A DNA stretch of 64,000 nucleotides, taken from Sphingomonas sp. (lineage in GTDB: Bacteria > Pseudomonadota > Alphaproteobacteria > Sphingomonadales > Sphingomonadaceae). Under the pieces are notes generated by a model that had not been told where the DNA came from, did no database searches, and saw only the letters and a program-made list of their open reading frames with translations. A program made the translations under genes and the position numbers. The stretch covers positions 744,001-808,000 of the forward strand of contig NZ_JAHBZI010000001.1 in assembly GCF_019635515.1 (NCBI RefSeq). The letters are read 5' to 3'. Each line of letters starts with the position of its first letter. Positions within the stretch are counted from its first letter, which is position 1. This document shows positions 28,974-38,759 of this stretch, one piece after another.

Positions 28974-30298
28974 GGCTGGGGAGCGTGGCGCGCGCGCCAT
29001 TGTTCCTCCGCGTATTCCTGCTGATGCTGATCTGCGTCGGCGTCGTCCAGTTGATGAACCTCGCGCTGCTGATCGCGGTGCAATCGCCCGCGGCGCGGCT
29101 GTCCACCGTCGGCGAGGTCGCCGACGCGCTCCAGCGTGGCGCGGATCACACCGGCGCGTTCGATGTCAAACGCACCGATACCGTCCAGACCTTCAAATGG
29201 ACTCCGCGCGCGGAGCGTCTTGGCCTGGCGCTGGCCACGGCGATGCAGGTCGATCCCGGGCGGGTCGAGGTCCATTTCCCCACACCCTTCCTCCAGCGCG
29301 AGCTGGTCTATAATCGCGCCGGCATTCCCGCGCCGGTCGCGCCGGCCAGCGCCGATGCCGCGCGCACGGCGGTGCTGACCGGCGATTTCGTCGCCTCGCT
29401 GCGCCATCCGGACGGCACCTGGACGGTGGTCCGCTCGGGCGGGTTCGAGCCGTGGCGCTGGTTCGTGCTGCTGTGGCTGATCCTGTCGGCGGCGGCGGTC
29501 GCCCCCTTCGCCTGGACGCTGGCGCGCCGTCTGACCAAGCCGATCGCGACTTTCGCCGAAGCGGCGGAGCGGCTCGGCCGCGATCCGCGCGCCGCGCCGA
29601 TCCCGCTGGAGGGCCCCATGGAAATCGCCGAGGCGGCGTCGGCGTTCAATCGCATGCAGGCGCGGCTCAATCGCTATGTCGATGATCGCGCCACCGTCGT
29701 CGGCGCGGTCGCGCACGATCTGCGCACGCCGCTGATGCGGCTGGGCCTGCGTCTCGAAGGCGCTCCCGAAGACCTGCGCACCGCCTGCGAAGGCGATATC
29801 CGCGACATGGAGGCGATGGTCTCGGCGACGCTTTCCTATGTCCGCGACACCAACACCCTGCTCGAACGCCGCCCCCTCGATCTGCGTTCGCTGGCCGAGA
29901 CGGTGATCGACGATCTCAGCGATCGCGGCGCCGCGGTCTCGCTTGCTCCGGGCGAACCGGTCGTGATCGTCGGCAATTCGGCCGCGCTCAAGGCGATGCT
30001 CGCCAATCTTGTCGGCAATGCCGTCAAATATGCGGCCGGCGGCGAAGTCAGCATCGTGGCCGATCCCGATCAGGTGCGCGTCGAAGTCCGTGACGAAGGG
30101 CCGGGCATGCCGCCAGAGGATATCGAACGCGCCTTCGAACCGTTCTTCCGTGGCGAGCGATCGCGCAACCGCGACACCGGCGGGATCGGACTCGGCCTGC
30201 CCAGCGCCCGCGCCGTGGCCCGTGCCCATGGCGGCGATCTGACGCTCAAAAGCCGCGAGCCGCGCGGTCTCTCCGCGATCGTTACGCTGCCACTATAG
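28970..30298 (+). CDS. Sensor histidine kinase (HAMP, EnvZ-like)
   Basis: 442 residues. Two membrane helices (about 13-35 and 157-179) bracket a periplasmic sensor domain of about 120 residues; HAMP follows (ARRLTKPIATFAEAAERLGRD), then the H-box AHDLRTPL (about residue 245), N-box NAVKYA, and G-boxes DEGPGMP and GGIGLGLPSARAVARAHGG. It partners the response regulator it overlaps by 4 bases. The signal is unknown; a periplasmic sugar or acid signal would fit the neighbours. Confidence 0.93.
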   Translation: MRLGSVARAPLFLRVFLLMLICVGVVQLMNLALLIAVQSPAARLSTVGEVADALQRGADHTGAFDVKRTDTVQTFKWTPRAERLGLALATAMQVDPGRVEVHFPTPFLQRELVYNRAGIPAPVAPASADAARTAVLTGDFVASLRHPDGTWTVVRSGGFEPWRWFVLLWLILSAAAVAPFAWTLARRLTKPIATFAEAAERLGRDPRAAPIPLEGPMEIAEAASAFNRMQARLNRYVDDRATVVGAVAHDLRTPLMRLGLRLEGAPEDLRTACEGDIRDMEAMVSATLSYVRDTNTLLERRPLDLRSLAETVIDDLSDRGAAVSLAPGEPVVIVGNSAALKAMLANLVGNAVKYAAGGEVSIVADPDQVRVEVRDEGPGMPPEDIERAFEPFFRGERSRNRDTGGIGLGLPSARAVARAHGGDLTLKSREPRGLSAIVTLPL

Positions 30299-30436
30299 GG
30301 GCGCCGCGGCGGCTGCCCCCAAGGCACACGCGCGACCGGGCTTTGCATCGGCGCGCGTTCGCGGTAGCGCTAACAATGCTGAGGATTGACGCGAAGTCAG
30401 CCGCGCACGACAATTTTGGCGGGAGAGGGGCCGGCT

Positions 30437-32686
30437 ATGGGGACCAAGGGGATCGACCGCCGCGCGCTGGTCAAGGCCGGAGCGATGCTGGCGGCGTCGG
30501 CGTGGCTGCCGATGGCGCGCGCGCAAGGCGTAGTCCGGCCCAGCAAGCGCATCAATGCGCTGCTCGCCGAAATGACCCTCGCCGAAAAGCTCGGCCAGAT
30601 GAGCCAGATTCCCGGCGGCCGCCAGCGCGCGCTCAATTCGCGGCTCGATGCGGCGATGCTCGATCGCGTCCGCAAGGGCGAGATGGGCTCGTTCCTCCAC
30701 GTCGCCGGTGCCGAGCCCCTGCGCGATCTCCAGCGCCTCGCCGTCACCGAAACCCGGCTCAAGATTCCGCTGCTGTTCGCGATGGACGTGATCCACGGCT
30801 ACCACACCACCTTGCCGGTGCCGATCGCGCTGGCGTCGAGCTGGGATCCCAAGACCGCCGAGCGAGCCGCGCGCATCGCCGCCGAGGAGGCTTGGGCCGC
30901 CGGCCTCCACTGGACCTTCGCGCCGATGGTCGACATCACCCGTGACGCGCGCTGGGGACGGGTGGTCGAAGGAGCGGGCGAAGACCCCTATCTCGGCGCG
31001 CGCATGGCCGCGGCGCAGGTGCGCGGCTTCGAGCCCGATGGCACCGCCCGCCGCAATGGCATTCTCTCCTGCGCCAAGCACTTCATCGGCTATGGCGCGG
31101 CGATGGGCGGGCGCGACTATGACAGCGCCGATATTTCGGAGCGGACGCTCCACGAAGTCTATCTGCCGCCCTTCTTCGCCGCGGCGCAGGCCGGCGCGGG
31201 CAGCTTCATGGCGGCGTTCAACGATGTCGCGGGCGTGCCGATGACCGCCAATGCCGCATTGGTGAACGGCTTGCTGCGCGACCATTGGGATTATCAGGGC
31301 ATCGTCGTCAGCGACTGGAACGCGATCCGCGAGCTGATCAACCACGGCACCGCCGCCACCCCGGCCGAGGCCGCCGCGCAGGCGTTGCGCGCGGGGATCG
31401 ACATGGACATGGCGAGCGCGACCTATGCCGGTTATCTCGCCGAGGCCGTTGCCGCCGATCCCGCGCTGATGCCGCTGATCGACGCGGCGGTCCGCCGCAT
31501 CCTGATGGCCAAGGAGCGGTTGGGGCTATTCAACGATCCCTACGCGTTCGGTGATGCCGATCAGGATAAGCTCTCGTCGGACCGCCGCCCCGCCCGCGAT
31601 CTGGCACGCAAGTCGATCGTCCTGCTCCGCAACGAAGGCGCATTGCTGCCGCTCAGGCCGGGCGCGAAGCTGGCGCTGATCGGCGGGCTTGCCGACGACG
31701 CCTCGACCACCCTCGGCTCGTGGCGCGCGCGCGGGCTGGCGGAGAACGCGGTGACGCTGCGCGCGGCCATGCCCGGAGCGGTCTTTGCCGATGGCAAGGA
31801 TATTCCCGCCGCCGTTGCCGCCGCGAAGCGCGCCGATATCGTCCTGCTCGCGATCGGCGAGGATTTCGATCTGTCGGGAGAGGCGCGCAGCCGCTCGGAT
31901 ATCGGCCTGCCGGGAAACCAGCCGGCCCTGGTCGAGGCGATCAAGGCTACCCGCAAGCCGATCGTGGCGGTGCTCATGAACGGCCGTCCGATGGCGCTGG
32001 AGTCCGCGCTCAGCGGCATCCCCGCCGTGCTCGAAACCTGGTTCCTCGGCATCGAAAGCGGCCCGGCCATCGCCGATATCCTCACCGGCAAGGTCTCGCC
32101 CGGCGGCCGTCTGCCGATGGGTATGCCGCGCGTCACCGGCCAGGCGCCGATGAGCTATGCCCACTTCCCCAGCGGCCGTCCCGCCAATCCCGATCTCGGC
32201 ATCGACAGCGCCCGCTACCGCGATGTCGATATCGGCCCGCTGTTCCCGTTCGGGCACGGGCTCAGCTATGCGAAGTTCGATTATGGGCCGGTCGAGCTGA
32301 GCGGCCCGGTGTTGAGCCGGTCGGGAACTCGCATCACGGTCGCGGTCACCAATTCCGGCGCGGTCGAAGCCGATGAAGTCGTCCAGCTCTATATCCGCGC
32401 GCCGGTCGCAGCGGCGGCGCGGCCGGTCAAGGAATTGCGCGGTTTCGCCCGCGTGACGCTCGCGCCGGGCCAGAGCAAGCGCGTGACCTTCACCCTCCGT
32501 TCCGACCAGGTGGCGATCTGGTCCGAACAGGGCTGGGCGGTCGCGCGCGGCCGCGTCGAACTGATGCTCGGCAGTTCCTCGGACGATATCCGCGCGCGTG
32601 CCGAACTGACGGTGGCCGAAGCCTATGTCACCACGCCCCATGCCGCGCCCGCCGCCGCGATCGAGACACGCGTGAATATCGCATGA
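30437..32686 (+). CDS. Tat-exported glycoside hydrolase family 3 (BglX-like beta-glucosidase)
   Basis: 749 residues. A twin-arginine-type signal (DRRALVKAGAMLAASAW, cleaved after RAQ near residue 30) sends it to the periplasm. The (beta/alpha)8 domain has KHF at 214-216 and the nucleophile Asp293 in GIVVSDWNAI; the second domain (about 390-600) holds SPGGRLPMG, and a fibronectin type III-like domain ends the protein (about 660-735). It would cut terminal beta-glucose, or another sugar, from oligosaccharides. Start at 30437 has GGGAGAGG upstream. It overlaps the permease gene by 4 bases. Confidence 0.93.
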   Translation: MGTKGIDRRALVKAGAMLAASAWLPMARAQGVVRPSKRINALLAEMTLAEKLGQMSQIPGGRQRALNSRLDAAMLDRVRKGEMGSFLHVAGAEPLRDLQRLAVTETRLKIPLLFAMDVIHGYHTTLPVPIALASSWDPKTAERAARIAAEEAWAAGLHWTFAPMVDITRDARWGRVVEGAGEDPYLGARMAAAQVRGFEPDGTARRNGILSCAKHFIGYGAAMGGRDYDSADISERTLHEVYLPPFFAAAQAGAGSFMAAFNDVAGVPMTANAALVNGLLRDHWDYQGIVVSDWNAIRELINHGTAATPAEAAAQALRAGIDMDMASATYAGYLAEAVAADPALMPLIDAAVRRILMAKERLGLFNDPYAFGDADQDKLSSDRRPARDLARKSIVLLRNEGALLPLRPGAKLALIGGLADDASTTLGSWRARGLAENAVTLRAAMPGAVFADGKDIPAAVAAAKRADIVLLAIGEDFDLSGEARSRSDIGLPGNQPALVEAIKATRKPIVAVLMNGRPMALESALSGIPAVLETWFLGIESGPAIADILTGKVSPGGRLPMGMPRVTGQAPMSYAHFPSGRPANPDLGIDSARYRDVDIGPLFPFGHGLSYAKFDYGPVELSGPVLSRSGTRITVAVTNSGAVEADEVVQLYIRAPVAAAARPVKELRGFARVTLAPGQSKRVTFTLRSDQVAIWSEQGWAVARGRVELMLGSSSDDIRARAELTVAEAYVTTPHAAPAAAIETRVNIA

Positions 32687-34029
32687 TGGGCGAGCCCTGG
32701 ACCACGCTGCTGATTGTCGCCGCCAGCATCGCCGCGGTGATCGTGCTGGTGCTGCGGGTCAAACTCCAGCCGTTCCTCGCCCTGCTGCTGGTCGCGCTGG
32801 TCACCGGTCTCGCCTTCGGCGCCGATCCGCAGGCGGTGATCGCCGCCGTCCGCAAGGGCACGGGCGAGGCGTTGGGCTTCGTCGCGGTGGTGATAGGCCT
32901 CGGCGCGATCCTCGGCGGGCTGCTGGAGGCGTCGGGCGGGGTCAACGCCATCGCCCACCGCCTGCTCGATGCGTTCGGCGAGCGCCGTATCCCCTGGGCG
33001 CTGACCGTGGTCGGCATCATCGTCGGCATTCCGCTCTTCTTCGACGTCGCGTTCATCATCCTCGCGCCATTGCTGACCACGCTGGCGGTGCGCGCGCAGC
33101 GCCGCATCACCTATTTCGCGATACCGCTGCTCGCCGGCCTGATGGTGATGCACGCGCTACTGCCGCCGCATCCGGGTCCGGTCGCGGTCGCCGAGCTGAT
33201 CGGCACCGATTACGGCCTGCTCGCATTCTACGGCCTGGTCTGCGGCATCCCCGCCGCGATCCTCGCCGGTCCGGTCTTCGCCCGGTTCGCCCATTCGGCG
33301 CCCGGCTGGGGCGATCAGAGCCCGCCGCCGATGCTAGACCAGGGCGCGCCGCAGACCGCGCCGATCGGCTTCTGGCCAGCCTTGGTGGCGATGCTGGTGC
33401 CGCTCGCGCTGATCCTGCTCGCGGCGGTCGCGGGACAGTTCATGGCCGATGGCCCCGCCAAGGCCACGCTCCAGTTCATCGGCCATCCCTTCACCGCCTT
33501 GATCCTCGCCACTCTCTCGGTCACCGCCTGGCTGCGCTTCCGCGTCCATGCCCCGCTCGAGACGATCTCCAGCATCATGACCCGCGCGCTCGAGCCTGCC
33601 GGGCTGATGGTCCTCGTCGTCGGCGCCGGCGCCGCCTACAAGGAGGTGCTGATCGAAAGCGGCGCCGGACAACAGGTCACCGTGGCGGTCGCCTCGGCGC
33701 AGGTATCGGTGCTGGTGTTCGCCTTCCTGCTCGCCGCCTTCGTGCGGATCGCGCAAGGCTCGGCGACCGTCGCGATGGTCACTGCCGCCGGGCTCGCCGC
33801 GCCGCTGATCTCCGCCGCCGCGCTGTCGCCCAGCCGGATCGCGCTCGTGACCATCGCCATCGGCGCCGGCGCCTCGATCGCCAGCCATGTCAACGACACC
33901 GGCTTCTGGCTGGTGAAGCAATATCTGGGGCTCACCGAAGCCCAGACCTTCCGCAGCTGGACGCTTTGCGCCACCATCGCCGGTGCGACGGTCTTCGCGA
34001 TGGCCGCATTGCTGTGGAATTTCGTGTGA
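32683..34029 (+). CDS. GntP family gluconate:H+ symporter
   Basis: 448 residues with about 12 membrane helices. Family motifs include GGLLEASGGVNAIAHRLLDAFG, PLFFDVAFIILAP (GntP signature) and HVNDTGFWLVKQYLGLT near the C-terminus. Family members import gluconate, other aldonates or related sugar acids. It is coupled (ATGA) to the GH3 gene and followed 11 bases later by a lactonase. This arrangement suggests uptake of an aldonic acid made in the periplasm. Confidence 0.92.
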   Translation: MMGEPWTTLLIVAASIAAVIVLVLRVKLQPFLALLLVALVTGLAFGADPQAVIAAVRKGTGEALGFVAVVIGLGAILGGLLEASGGVNAIAHRLLDAFGERRIPWALTVVGIIVGIPLFFDVAFIILAPLLTTLAVRAQRRITYFAIPLLAGLMVMHALLPPHPGPVAVAELIGTDYGLLAFYGLVCGIPAAILAGPVFARFAHSAPGWGDQSPPPMLDQGAPQTAPIGFWPALVAMLVPLALILLAAVAGQFMADGPAKATLQFIGHPFTALILATLSVTAWLRFRVHAPLETISSIMTRALEPAGLMVLVVGAGAAYKEVLIESGAGQQVTVAVASAQVSVLVFAFLLAAFVRIAQGSATVAMVTAAGLAAPLISAAALSPSRIALVTIAIGAGASIASHVNDTGFWLVKQYLGLTEAQTFRSWTLCATIAGATVFAMAALLWNFV

Positions 34030-34040
34030 GGGGAAATGGA

Positions 34041-35051
34041 ATGATCCGAACGACACGCCGCACGGTCCTGGCCGGCATCGCCGCCACGCCCTTTCTGCCG
34101 GGCCTCGCGCGCGCGGAGGCGGTGGGCAGGATCACCCGGTTCGACGACGCCCTGGATGCGGTGATCGACGTCGCTTCCCCGATCGAGGTGCTCGGTACCG
34201 GCTATAAATGGGCCGAAGGGCCGGTATGGGTGAAGAAGGGCGGCTATCTGCTCTTCAACGATGTCCCTTCGAACGTCTGCTACCAATGGCGGAAGGGGAA
34301 GATCGCCAAATTCCTCGATCCCTCGGGTCTGACCGGGCCGATCCCGGCGGGCATCCGCGAGGCCGGGGCCAATGGCATGGTGGTCGATGCGCTCGGACGG
34401 TTGATCATCGCCGACAGCGGCACCCGCGCCATCGCCGCGATCGATCTCAAGACCAAAAGGAAGACGATCCTCGCCGACAAATCCGAGGGCAAGCGCTTCA
34501 ACAGCTGCAACGATGTCGCGCTGCACAGCAACGGCACGATCTATTTCACCGATCCGCCTTATGGTCTCGCCGAAGGCGACAAGTCGCCGCTCAAGGAGAT
34601 CGATTTCAACGGCGTCTACCGGCTCGATCCGCAGGGCAAGGTCAATCTGATCGACGCCGATCTCAGCCGCCCCAACGGTGTCGCTGTCTCCGCCGACCAG
34701 CAGATCCTCTATGTCGCGATGTCCGACGAGAAGCGCCCGCAGGTGCTTGCCTATCCGCTCGATGTCGAGGGCGGCGTTTCGGACTATCCCAAGGTCTTCT
34801 GCGATTTCAGCGCGGAATTGGACCAGAAGCTCCCCGGCCTGCCCGATGGCATCAAGGCCAGCCGCGGCGGCCATGTCTTCGCCACCGGCCCCGGCGGGGT
34901 CTATATCCTCGCCGCCGATGGCAGGAAGCTCGGCCTGATCTCGACCGGCAAGGCCATCGCCAATTGCTGCTTCGGCGAGGATGGCAAGACCCTGTTCCTC
35001 ACCTCCAGCGATATGATCGCCAGGGTCCGGCTGAAGATATCGGGCTGGTGA
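34041..35051 (+). CDS. Tat-exported SMP-30/gluconolactonase family lactonase
   Basis: 336 residues. A twin-arginine signal (TTRRTVLAGIAATPFLPGLARA) precedes a six-bladed propeller of the SMP-30 type. Metal ligands are suggested by WAEGPVW (Glu), NSCNDVALH (Asn/Asp) and LPDGIKASRGG (Asp). It would hydrolyse a sugar lactone to the aldonic acid that the GntP permease then imports. The ribosome site GAGGGG is well placed before 34041. Last gene of the GH3-GntP-lactonase operon. Confidence 0.9.
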   Translation: MIRTTRRTVLAGIAATPFLPGLARAEAVGRITRFDDALDAVIDVASPIEVLGTGYKWAEGPVWVKKGGYLLFNDVPSNVCYQWRKGKIAKFLDPSGLTGPIPAGIREAGANGMVVDALGRLIIADSGTRAIAAIDLKTKRKTILADKSEGKRFNSCNDVALHSNGTIYFTDPPYGLAEGDKSPLKEIDFNGVYRLDPQGKVNLIDADLSRPNGVAVSADQQILYVAMSDEKRPQVLAYPLDVEGGVSDYPKVFCDFSAELDQKLPGLPDGIKASRGGHVFATGPGGVYILAADGRKLGLISTGKAIANCCFGEDGKTLFLTSSDMIARVRLKISGW

Positions 35052-35062
35052 GCCGCTTCTAC

Positions 35063-35143
35063 CGTTCTCCTGCGAAAGCAGGAGCCCAGAGCCACAAACC
35101 GCATCGCTCGTGACCCCGGACCCCTGCTTTCGCGGGGCAACAA
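35063..35143. repeat. Palindromic intergenic repeat, family 1 (degenerate copy)
   Basis: The left arm (35063-35083) is identical over 21 bases to that at 7769-7789. The right arm (about 35121-35143) has drifted (CCCCTGCTTTCGCGGGGCAAC). It lies just after the lactonase stop. Confidence 0.8.
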
Positions 35144-35183
35144 ATCTGCTTCAACAGCGGTCGTGCCGATCCTAAAGCAAAGC

Positions 35184-35927
35184 ATGGCCGAGCCCGAGGC
35201 GATTCCCGCAGCTACCGTGATCGTGATGCGCGAGGGCGCCGGCGCGCCCGAACTGCTTATGGTCGAGCGCGCCGCGGCGATGTCGTTCGCGGGCGGGGCC
35301 TTGGTGTTCCCCGGCGGTCGTGTCGATCCCGGCGACCATGCCCTCGCCGCCACCCTGCCGGGCGACCCCGACGATCTCGCCGCGCGCATCGCGGCGGTAC
35401 GCGAAACGCTGGAGGAGGCGGGCGTCGCGGTCGGCATCGACATGCCCGGCGCCGTGATCCCCGATCTCGGACGGCGGCTCTATGCCGGCGAAACCCTCGG
35501 AGCTTTGCTGGCCGAAGCGGGCGGGGCGCTGCGCCTCGACGATCTCGTTCCCTTCGCGCGCTGGCTGCCCAACAATGTCCGCCACAAGGTGTTCGACACA
35601 CGCTTCTATCTCGCCCGCGCGCCCGAAGACGCCGAGCCGGTGGTCGACGGCAACGAGAATGTCCGCGTCTTCTGGGCCAGCGCGCGCTCGATCCTCGATG
35701 CCGCCGATCGCGGCGAGACCAAGATCATCTTCCCGACCCGCCGCAATCTCGATCGGCTGGCGTTATTCGGCTCTTATGCCGATGCCGTCGCCGATGCCCG
35801 CGCGCATGAGATCCGCACCGTCACGCCGTGGATCGAGGAGCGGGAAGGGGCCCAGTTCCTCTGCATCCCCGACGATCTCGGCTATCCGATCACCGCCCAG
35901 CCTCTAGCCGACGCGAACCGCCTGTGA
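35184..35927 (+). CDS. Nudix hydrolase with extended Nudix box (NUDT19-like)
   Basis: 247 residues. The Nudix box is split by an insertion: GGRVDPGDHALAATLPGDPDDLAARIAAVRETLEEAGV, that is GG, then REtlEEaG after a longer spacer, as in NUDT7/NUDT19-type CoA or nucleotide diphosphatases. Start is uncertain: ATG at 35184 or GTG at 35163; neither has a strong ribosome site. It overlaps the extensin-like gene by 4 bases (GTGA). Substrate unknown. Confidence 0.8.
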   Translation: MAEPEAIPAATVIVMREGAGAPELLMVERAAAMSFAGGALVFPGGRVDPGDHALAATLPGDPDDLAARIAAVRETLEEAGVAVGIDMPGAVIPDLGRRLYAGETLGALLAEAGGALRLDDLVPFARWLPNNVRHKVFDTRFYLARAPEDAEPVVDGNENVRVFWASARSILDAADRGETKIIFPTRRNLDRLALFGSYADAVADARAHEIRTVTPWIEEREGAQFLCIPDDLGYPITAQPLADANRL

Positions 35928-36655
35928 CCGGCGTCAAACAGGCGATCATCGCGGTGCTGATCTTCACGCTCGTCGCCGGCGCGTTGCTGCTCGGCCTCGC
36001 GGTGTTGCGCGGGCGCCCGCAGGATTTGCCCTGGACTCGCCTCGATCTCGGCGCGCCGATCGGCATGTTCACCGGCCGCAAGCTCGCCGGCCTCACCGAC
36101 AATTACGCCCGGTGCCGGGCGCTGCTCCGCGCCGCCGGCGTGCGCTACACGATGCTGCCCGCGGTCAAGGGCGACGGCCAATGCGGCTATTCGGACGGCA
36201 TTCGTTTCGACGAGGGCGGATCGCAGCAGATCGACTATAGCCCCGCCAATCTCGGCACCTCATGCCCCGTCGCCGCCGCGCTGGCGGTATGGGAATGGAA
36301 CGTCGTCCAGCCCGCCGCGCAGCGCCGCTTCGGCGCCCGAGTCACCCGTATCGAGCATCTCGGCAGTTATTCCTGCCGCCGTATCTATGGCCGCAGCGCC
36401 GGCGACTGGAGCGAGCACGCCACTGCCGACGCGCTGGATATCGCCGCCTTCCGCCTGTCGAACGGCGAGCGGATCAGCGTGCTCGAAGACTGGAAAAAGG
36501 GCGGCGAGAAAGCCGGCTTCCTGCGCGAGGTCCGCACCGGCGGCTGCAAGCTGTTCTCGACGGTGCTCTCGCCCGATTACAACGCGGCGCACCACGATCA
36601 TCTGCACTTCGACCAGGCCGAGCGCGGCGAGATGGGATGGCGGGCGTGTAGGTGA
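35924..36655 (+). CDS. Extensin-like (C-terminal) family protein
   Basis: 243 residues starting with GTG at the stop of the Nudix gene. A single N-terminal membrane helix (about 6-25) anchors a periplasmic domain with NYARCRALLRAAGVRYTMLP, SEHATADALDIAAFRLSNG and HHDHLHFD, the histidine/aspartate pattern of the 'extensin-like' family, which resembles zinc peptidoglycan hydrolases (LAS-type). Cysteines are paired and may form disulfides. Role in cell-wall turnover is inferred. Confidence 0.85.
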   Translation: MTGVKQAIIAVLIFTLVAGALLLGLAVLRGRPQDLPWTRLDLGAPIGMFTGRKLAGLTDNYARCRALLRAAGVRYTMLPAVKGDGQCGYSDGIRFDEGGSQQIDYSPANLGTSCPVAAALAVWEWNVVQPAAQRRFGARVTRIEHLGSYSCRRIYGRSAGDWSEHATADALDIAAFRLSNGERISVLEDWKKGGEKAGFLREVRTGGCKLFSTVLSPDYNAAHHDHLHFDQAERGEMGWRACR

Positions 36656-36688
36656 CCTAAATCCCTCCCCCTCCGGGTGAGGATTATC

Positions 36689-37240
36689 TCAGTTCGAAAG
36701 CGCCGTCCCGTCGACCTTTTCCACCCATTGCGGGAAGAATGCCGGCTGACGGTTCGACCAGCCCGAGGCGGTGGCCGCGGCTTCGCTGATCGACTGGAGC
36801 AGCTTGCGGCGCAGGTCCGGGTGGAGGTGCGGCAGGGCGGCGGCGGCGCAGAACGCCGCTGGCAGCCATGGACGAACCTCGGCCCCGATCAGCCGCTCAT
36901 AGAGGAAGCGGAAGGCCGAGAAGGTGGTGATCCTGCCCTGGCCGAGATCGAACGCGGCGATGGTGACGAGCGGCGCCATGAACGGCTCGATCGAATCCAG
37001 ATCGGCATCGTCGGGCATCAGAGCGCGGACTTCGTGAAGCCGGTCATAGATGCGGGCCTGGGCCCGGATGCTGGCGGCTTCGGTGCCGTCGCGCGACCAG
37101 CGCTCCAGCGCGTCGTCGCGCTCAAGGCCGATATCGAGGCTGCGGCGCACATAGCGCTGCGTCGCCGCGCTGAATCCGGCAAATTCTTTCATCTCGGCCA
37201 GCGTCATCGCGCCCTCGGCCGGTTTCATCTTCGCGCCCAT
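36689..37240 (-). CDS. Conserved-looking hypothetical protein, all-helical
   Basis: 183 residues if started at ATG 37240, which has GGGGAG nine bases upstream; a TTG at 37264 lies too close to its GGAGG. No signal peptide or membrane helix. The sequence looks all-alpha (LAEMKEFAGFSAATQRYVRRSLDIG; RKLLQSISEAAATASGW). I do not recognise the family. It converges with the extensin-like gene and stands alone on its strand. Codon use matches the surroundings, so it is likely real. Confidence 0.6.
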   Translation of the reverse strand: MGAKMKPAEGAMTLAEMKEFAGFSAATQRYVRRSLDIGLERDDALERWSRDGTEAASIRAQARIYDRLHEVRALMPDDADLDSIEPFMAPLVTIAAFDLGQGRITTFSAFRFLYERLIGAEVRPWLPAAFCAAAALPHLHPDLRRKLLQSISEAAATASGWSNRQPAFFPQWVEKVDGTALSN

Positions 37241-37460
37241 GCTCTTCGACTCCCCGGTACTCAACCCTCCGAAAGCCGTTATGCCGCGTATTGGTTAACG
37301 AGCGGCTTAACCGACTTGTTCTCCCCGGTTCAGAATGGAGCCGGAAAGCGGGGACGGAGCAACATGGCTTGCGATGAGTTGAGTCCCGGCACACAAAAAT
37401 GTCGCCAGGTGATGCGTTTGCGCAACTAAGTTAAAATCCGGATCGGTCCCGGAACGAGCC

Positions 37461-38672
37461 TCACCAGCTGTGCATCGTTCCGTCTTCGAGACGGTTTACC
37501 GGCAGATAGGCGCGCTTATATTCGTACTTCGCGGCCAGCGCCTCATCGATATCCACGCCCAGGCCCGGCGCGTCGCCCGGATGCATCAGCCCCGATTCGA
37601 AGCGGTATCCGTGGGGGAACACCGCGTCGGTCTCGGCCGAGTGGCGCATATATTCCTGGATGCCAAAATTGGGCACCGACAGGCCGAAATGCAGCGCCGC
37701 CGCCATCGTCACCGGCGACAGGTCGGTCGCGCCGTGGCAGCCGGTCTTGACCTGATAGAGATCGGCAAGTCCCGCGATCCGGCGCAGATGGGTGATGCCG
37801 CCGGCATGGACCACCGTCGCGCGGATATAGTCGATCAGCTGCTCTTCGATGAGTTGCTTGGCGTCCCAGATCGAATTGAAGATCTCGCCGACCGCCAGCG
37901 GCGTGGTGGTGTGCTGGCGGATCAGCCGGAACGCGGCCTGGTTCTCGGCCGGGGTCGTGTCCTCCAGCCAGAACAGTCGCCACGGCTCCAGATCCTTGCC
38001 CAGCCGCCCGGCCTCGATCGGGGTCAGCCGGTGATGCACGTCGTGCAGCAGATGCACGTCCCAGCCCAGCGCATCGCGCGCCTTCTCGAACAGCTTTGGC
38101 ACGTGGCGCATATATTTGGCGGTCGACCAAACCGTCTCGTCGGGCAGCGAGCCCTTGGCCGGTTCGTAATAGAAGCGCTCGCCCGATACCCCATAGGTGG
38201 TGGCGATCCCCGGCACCCCCGATTGCAGCCGGACGGCCCTGTAGCCCTGCTCCAGATATTCGTGCGCACGCTCGATCGTCTCGTCGATGTCGGAGCCATT
38301 GGCATGGCCATAGACCATGCAGCCCTCGCGGCTGGCCCCGCCGAGCAATTGATAGACCGGCAGGCCGGCGACCTTGCCCTTGATGTCCCATAGCGCCATG
38401 TCGACCGCGGCGATCGCCGACATCGTCACCGGGCCGCGCCGCCAATAGGCGCCCTTGTAGAGATACTGCCAGATATCCTCGATGCGGTGCGCGTCGCGCC
38501 CGATCAGGCAGGGAATGACATGGTCGGTCAGATACGCGGCCACCGCAAGCTCGCGCCCGTTGAGCGTGGCGTCGCCAACGCCGTACACGCCTTCCTCGGT
38601 TTCGATCTTGAGCGTTACGAAGTTGCGGCCGGGACACGTCACGATGACGCGGGCGTTTGTGATGCGAGGCAA
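37461..38672 (-). CDS. manD: D-mannonate dehydratase (enolase superfamily, ManD)
   Basis: Converts D-mannonate to 2-keto-3-deoxygluconate in glucuronate/mannonate breakdown. 403 residues from a TTG start at 38672 ([18 protein letters not shown]). Residues characteristic of true ManD enzymes are present, each one position later than in the Novosphingobium aromaticivorans enzyme: Arg148, Tyr160 and His213 for catalysis, Asp211, Glu237 and Glu263 for Mg2+. A 700-residue open frame extends far upstream, but it runs antisense through gntR and is not real. Divergent from the GntR gene, with an operator-like motif just before the start. Confidence 0.93.
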   Translation of the reverse strand: MPRITNARVIVTCPGRNFVTLKIETEEGVYGVGDATLNGRELAVAAYLTDHVIPCLIGRDAHRIEDIWQYLYKGAYWRRGPVTMSAIAAVDMALWDIKGKVAGLPVYQLLGGASREGCMVYGHANGSDIDETIERAHEYLEQGYRAVRLQSGVPGIATTYGVSGERFYYEPAKGSLPDETVWSTAKYMRHVPKLFEKARDALGWDVHLLHDVHHRLTPIEAGRLGKDLEPWRLFWLEDTTPAENQAAFRLIRQHTTTPLAVGEIFNSIWDAKQLIEEQLIDYIRATVVHAGGITHLRRIAGLADLYQVKTGCHGATDLSPVTMAAALHFGLSVPNFGIQEYMRHSAETDAVFPHGYRFESGLMHPGDAPGLGVDIDEALAAKYEYKRAYLPVNRLEDGTMHSW

Positions 38673-38689
38673 GGCGGTATTCCCGAAAG

Positions 38690-38704
38690 TGGCCTGACCA
38701 ATAT
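38690..38704. promoter_or_regulatory. Operator-like motif, copy 1 (manD-gntR intergenic)
   Basis: TGGCCTGACCAATAT, an inverted TGG-N5-CCA repeat in the 87-base gap between manD and gntR, 18 bases before the manD start codon. It differs from copy 2 at 39555-39569 by only two of 15 bases. Proposed target of the GntR protein, repressing manD. Confidence 0.55.
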
Positions 38705-38759
38705 CCACTTGTCCCATGCCCCGTGTCAACCTACGAGATGTAAGACGATCGGGACTGCG

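Noticed and set aside
37294-37313. GGTTAA-N8-TTAACC inverted repeat resembling a CtrA site
   Set aside because: The CtrA consensus needs TTAA-N7-TTAA; the spacing here is eight, so I did not call it.
37364-37429. 21-codon plus-strand ORF with a GGAG ribosome site between the unknown gene and manD
   Set aside because: Too short, close spacing, no recognisable signal; chance occurrence is likely without conservation data.
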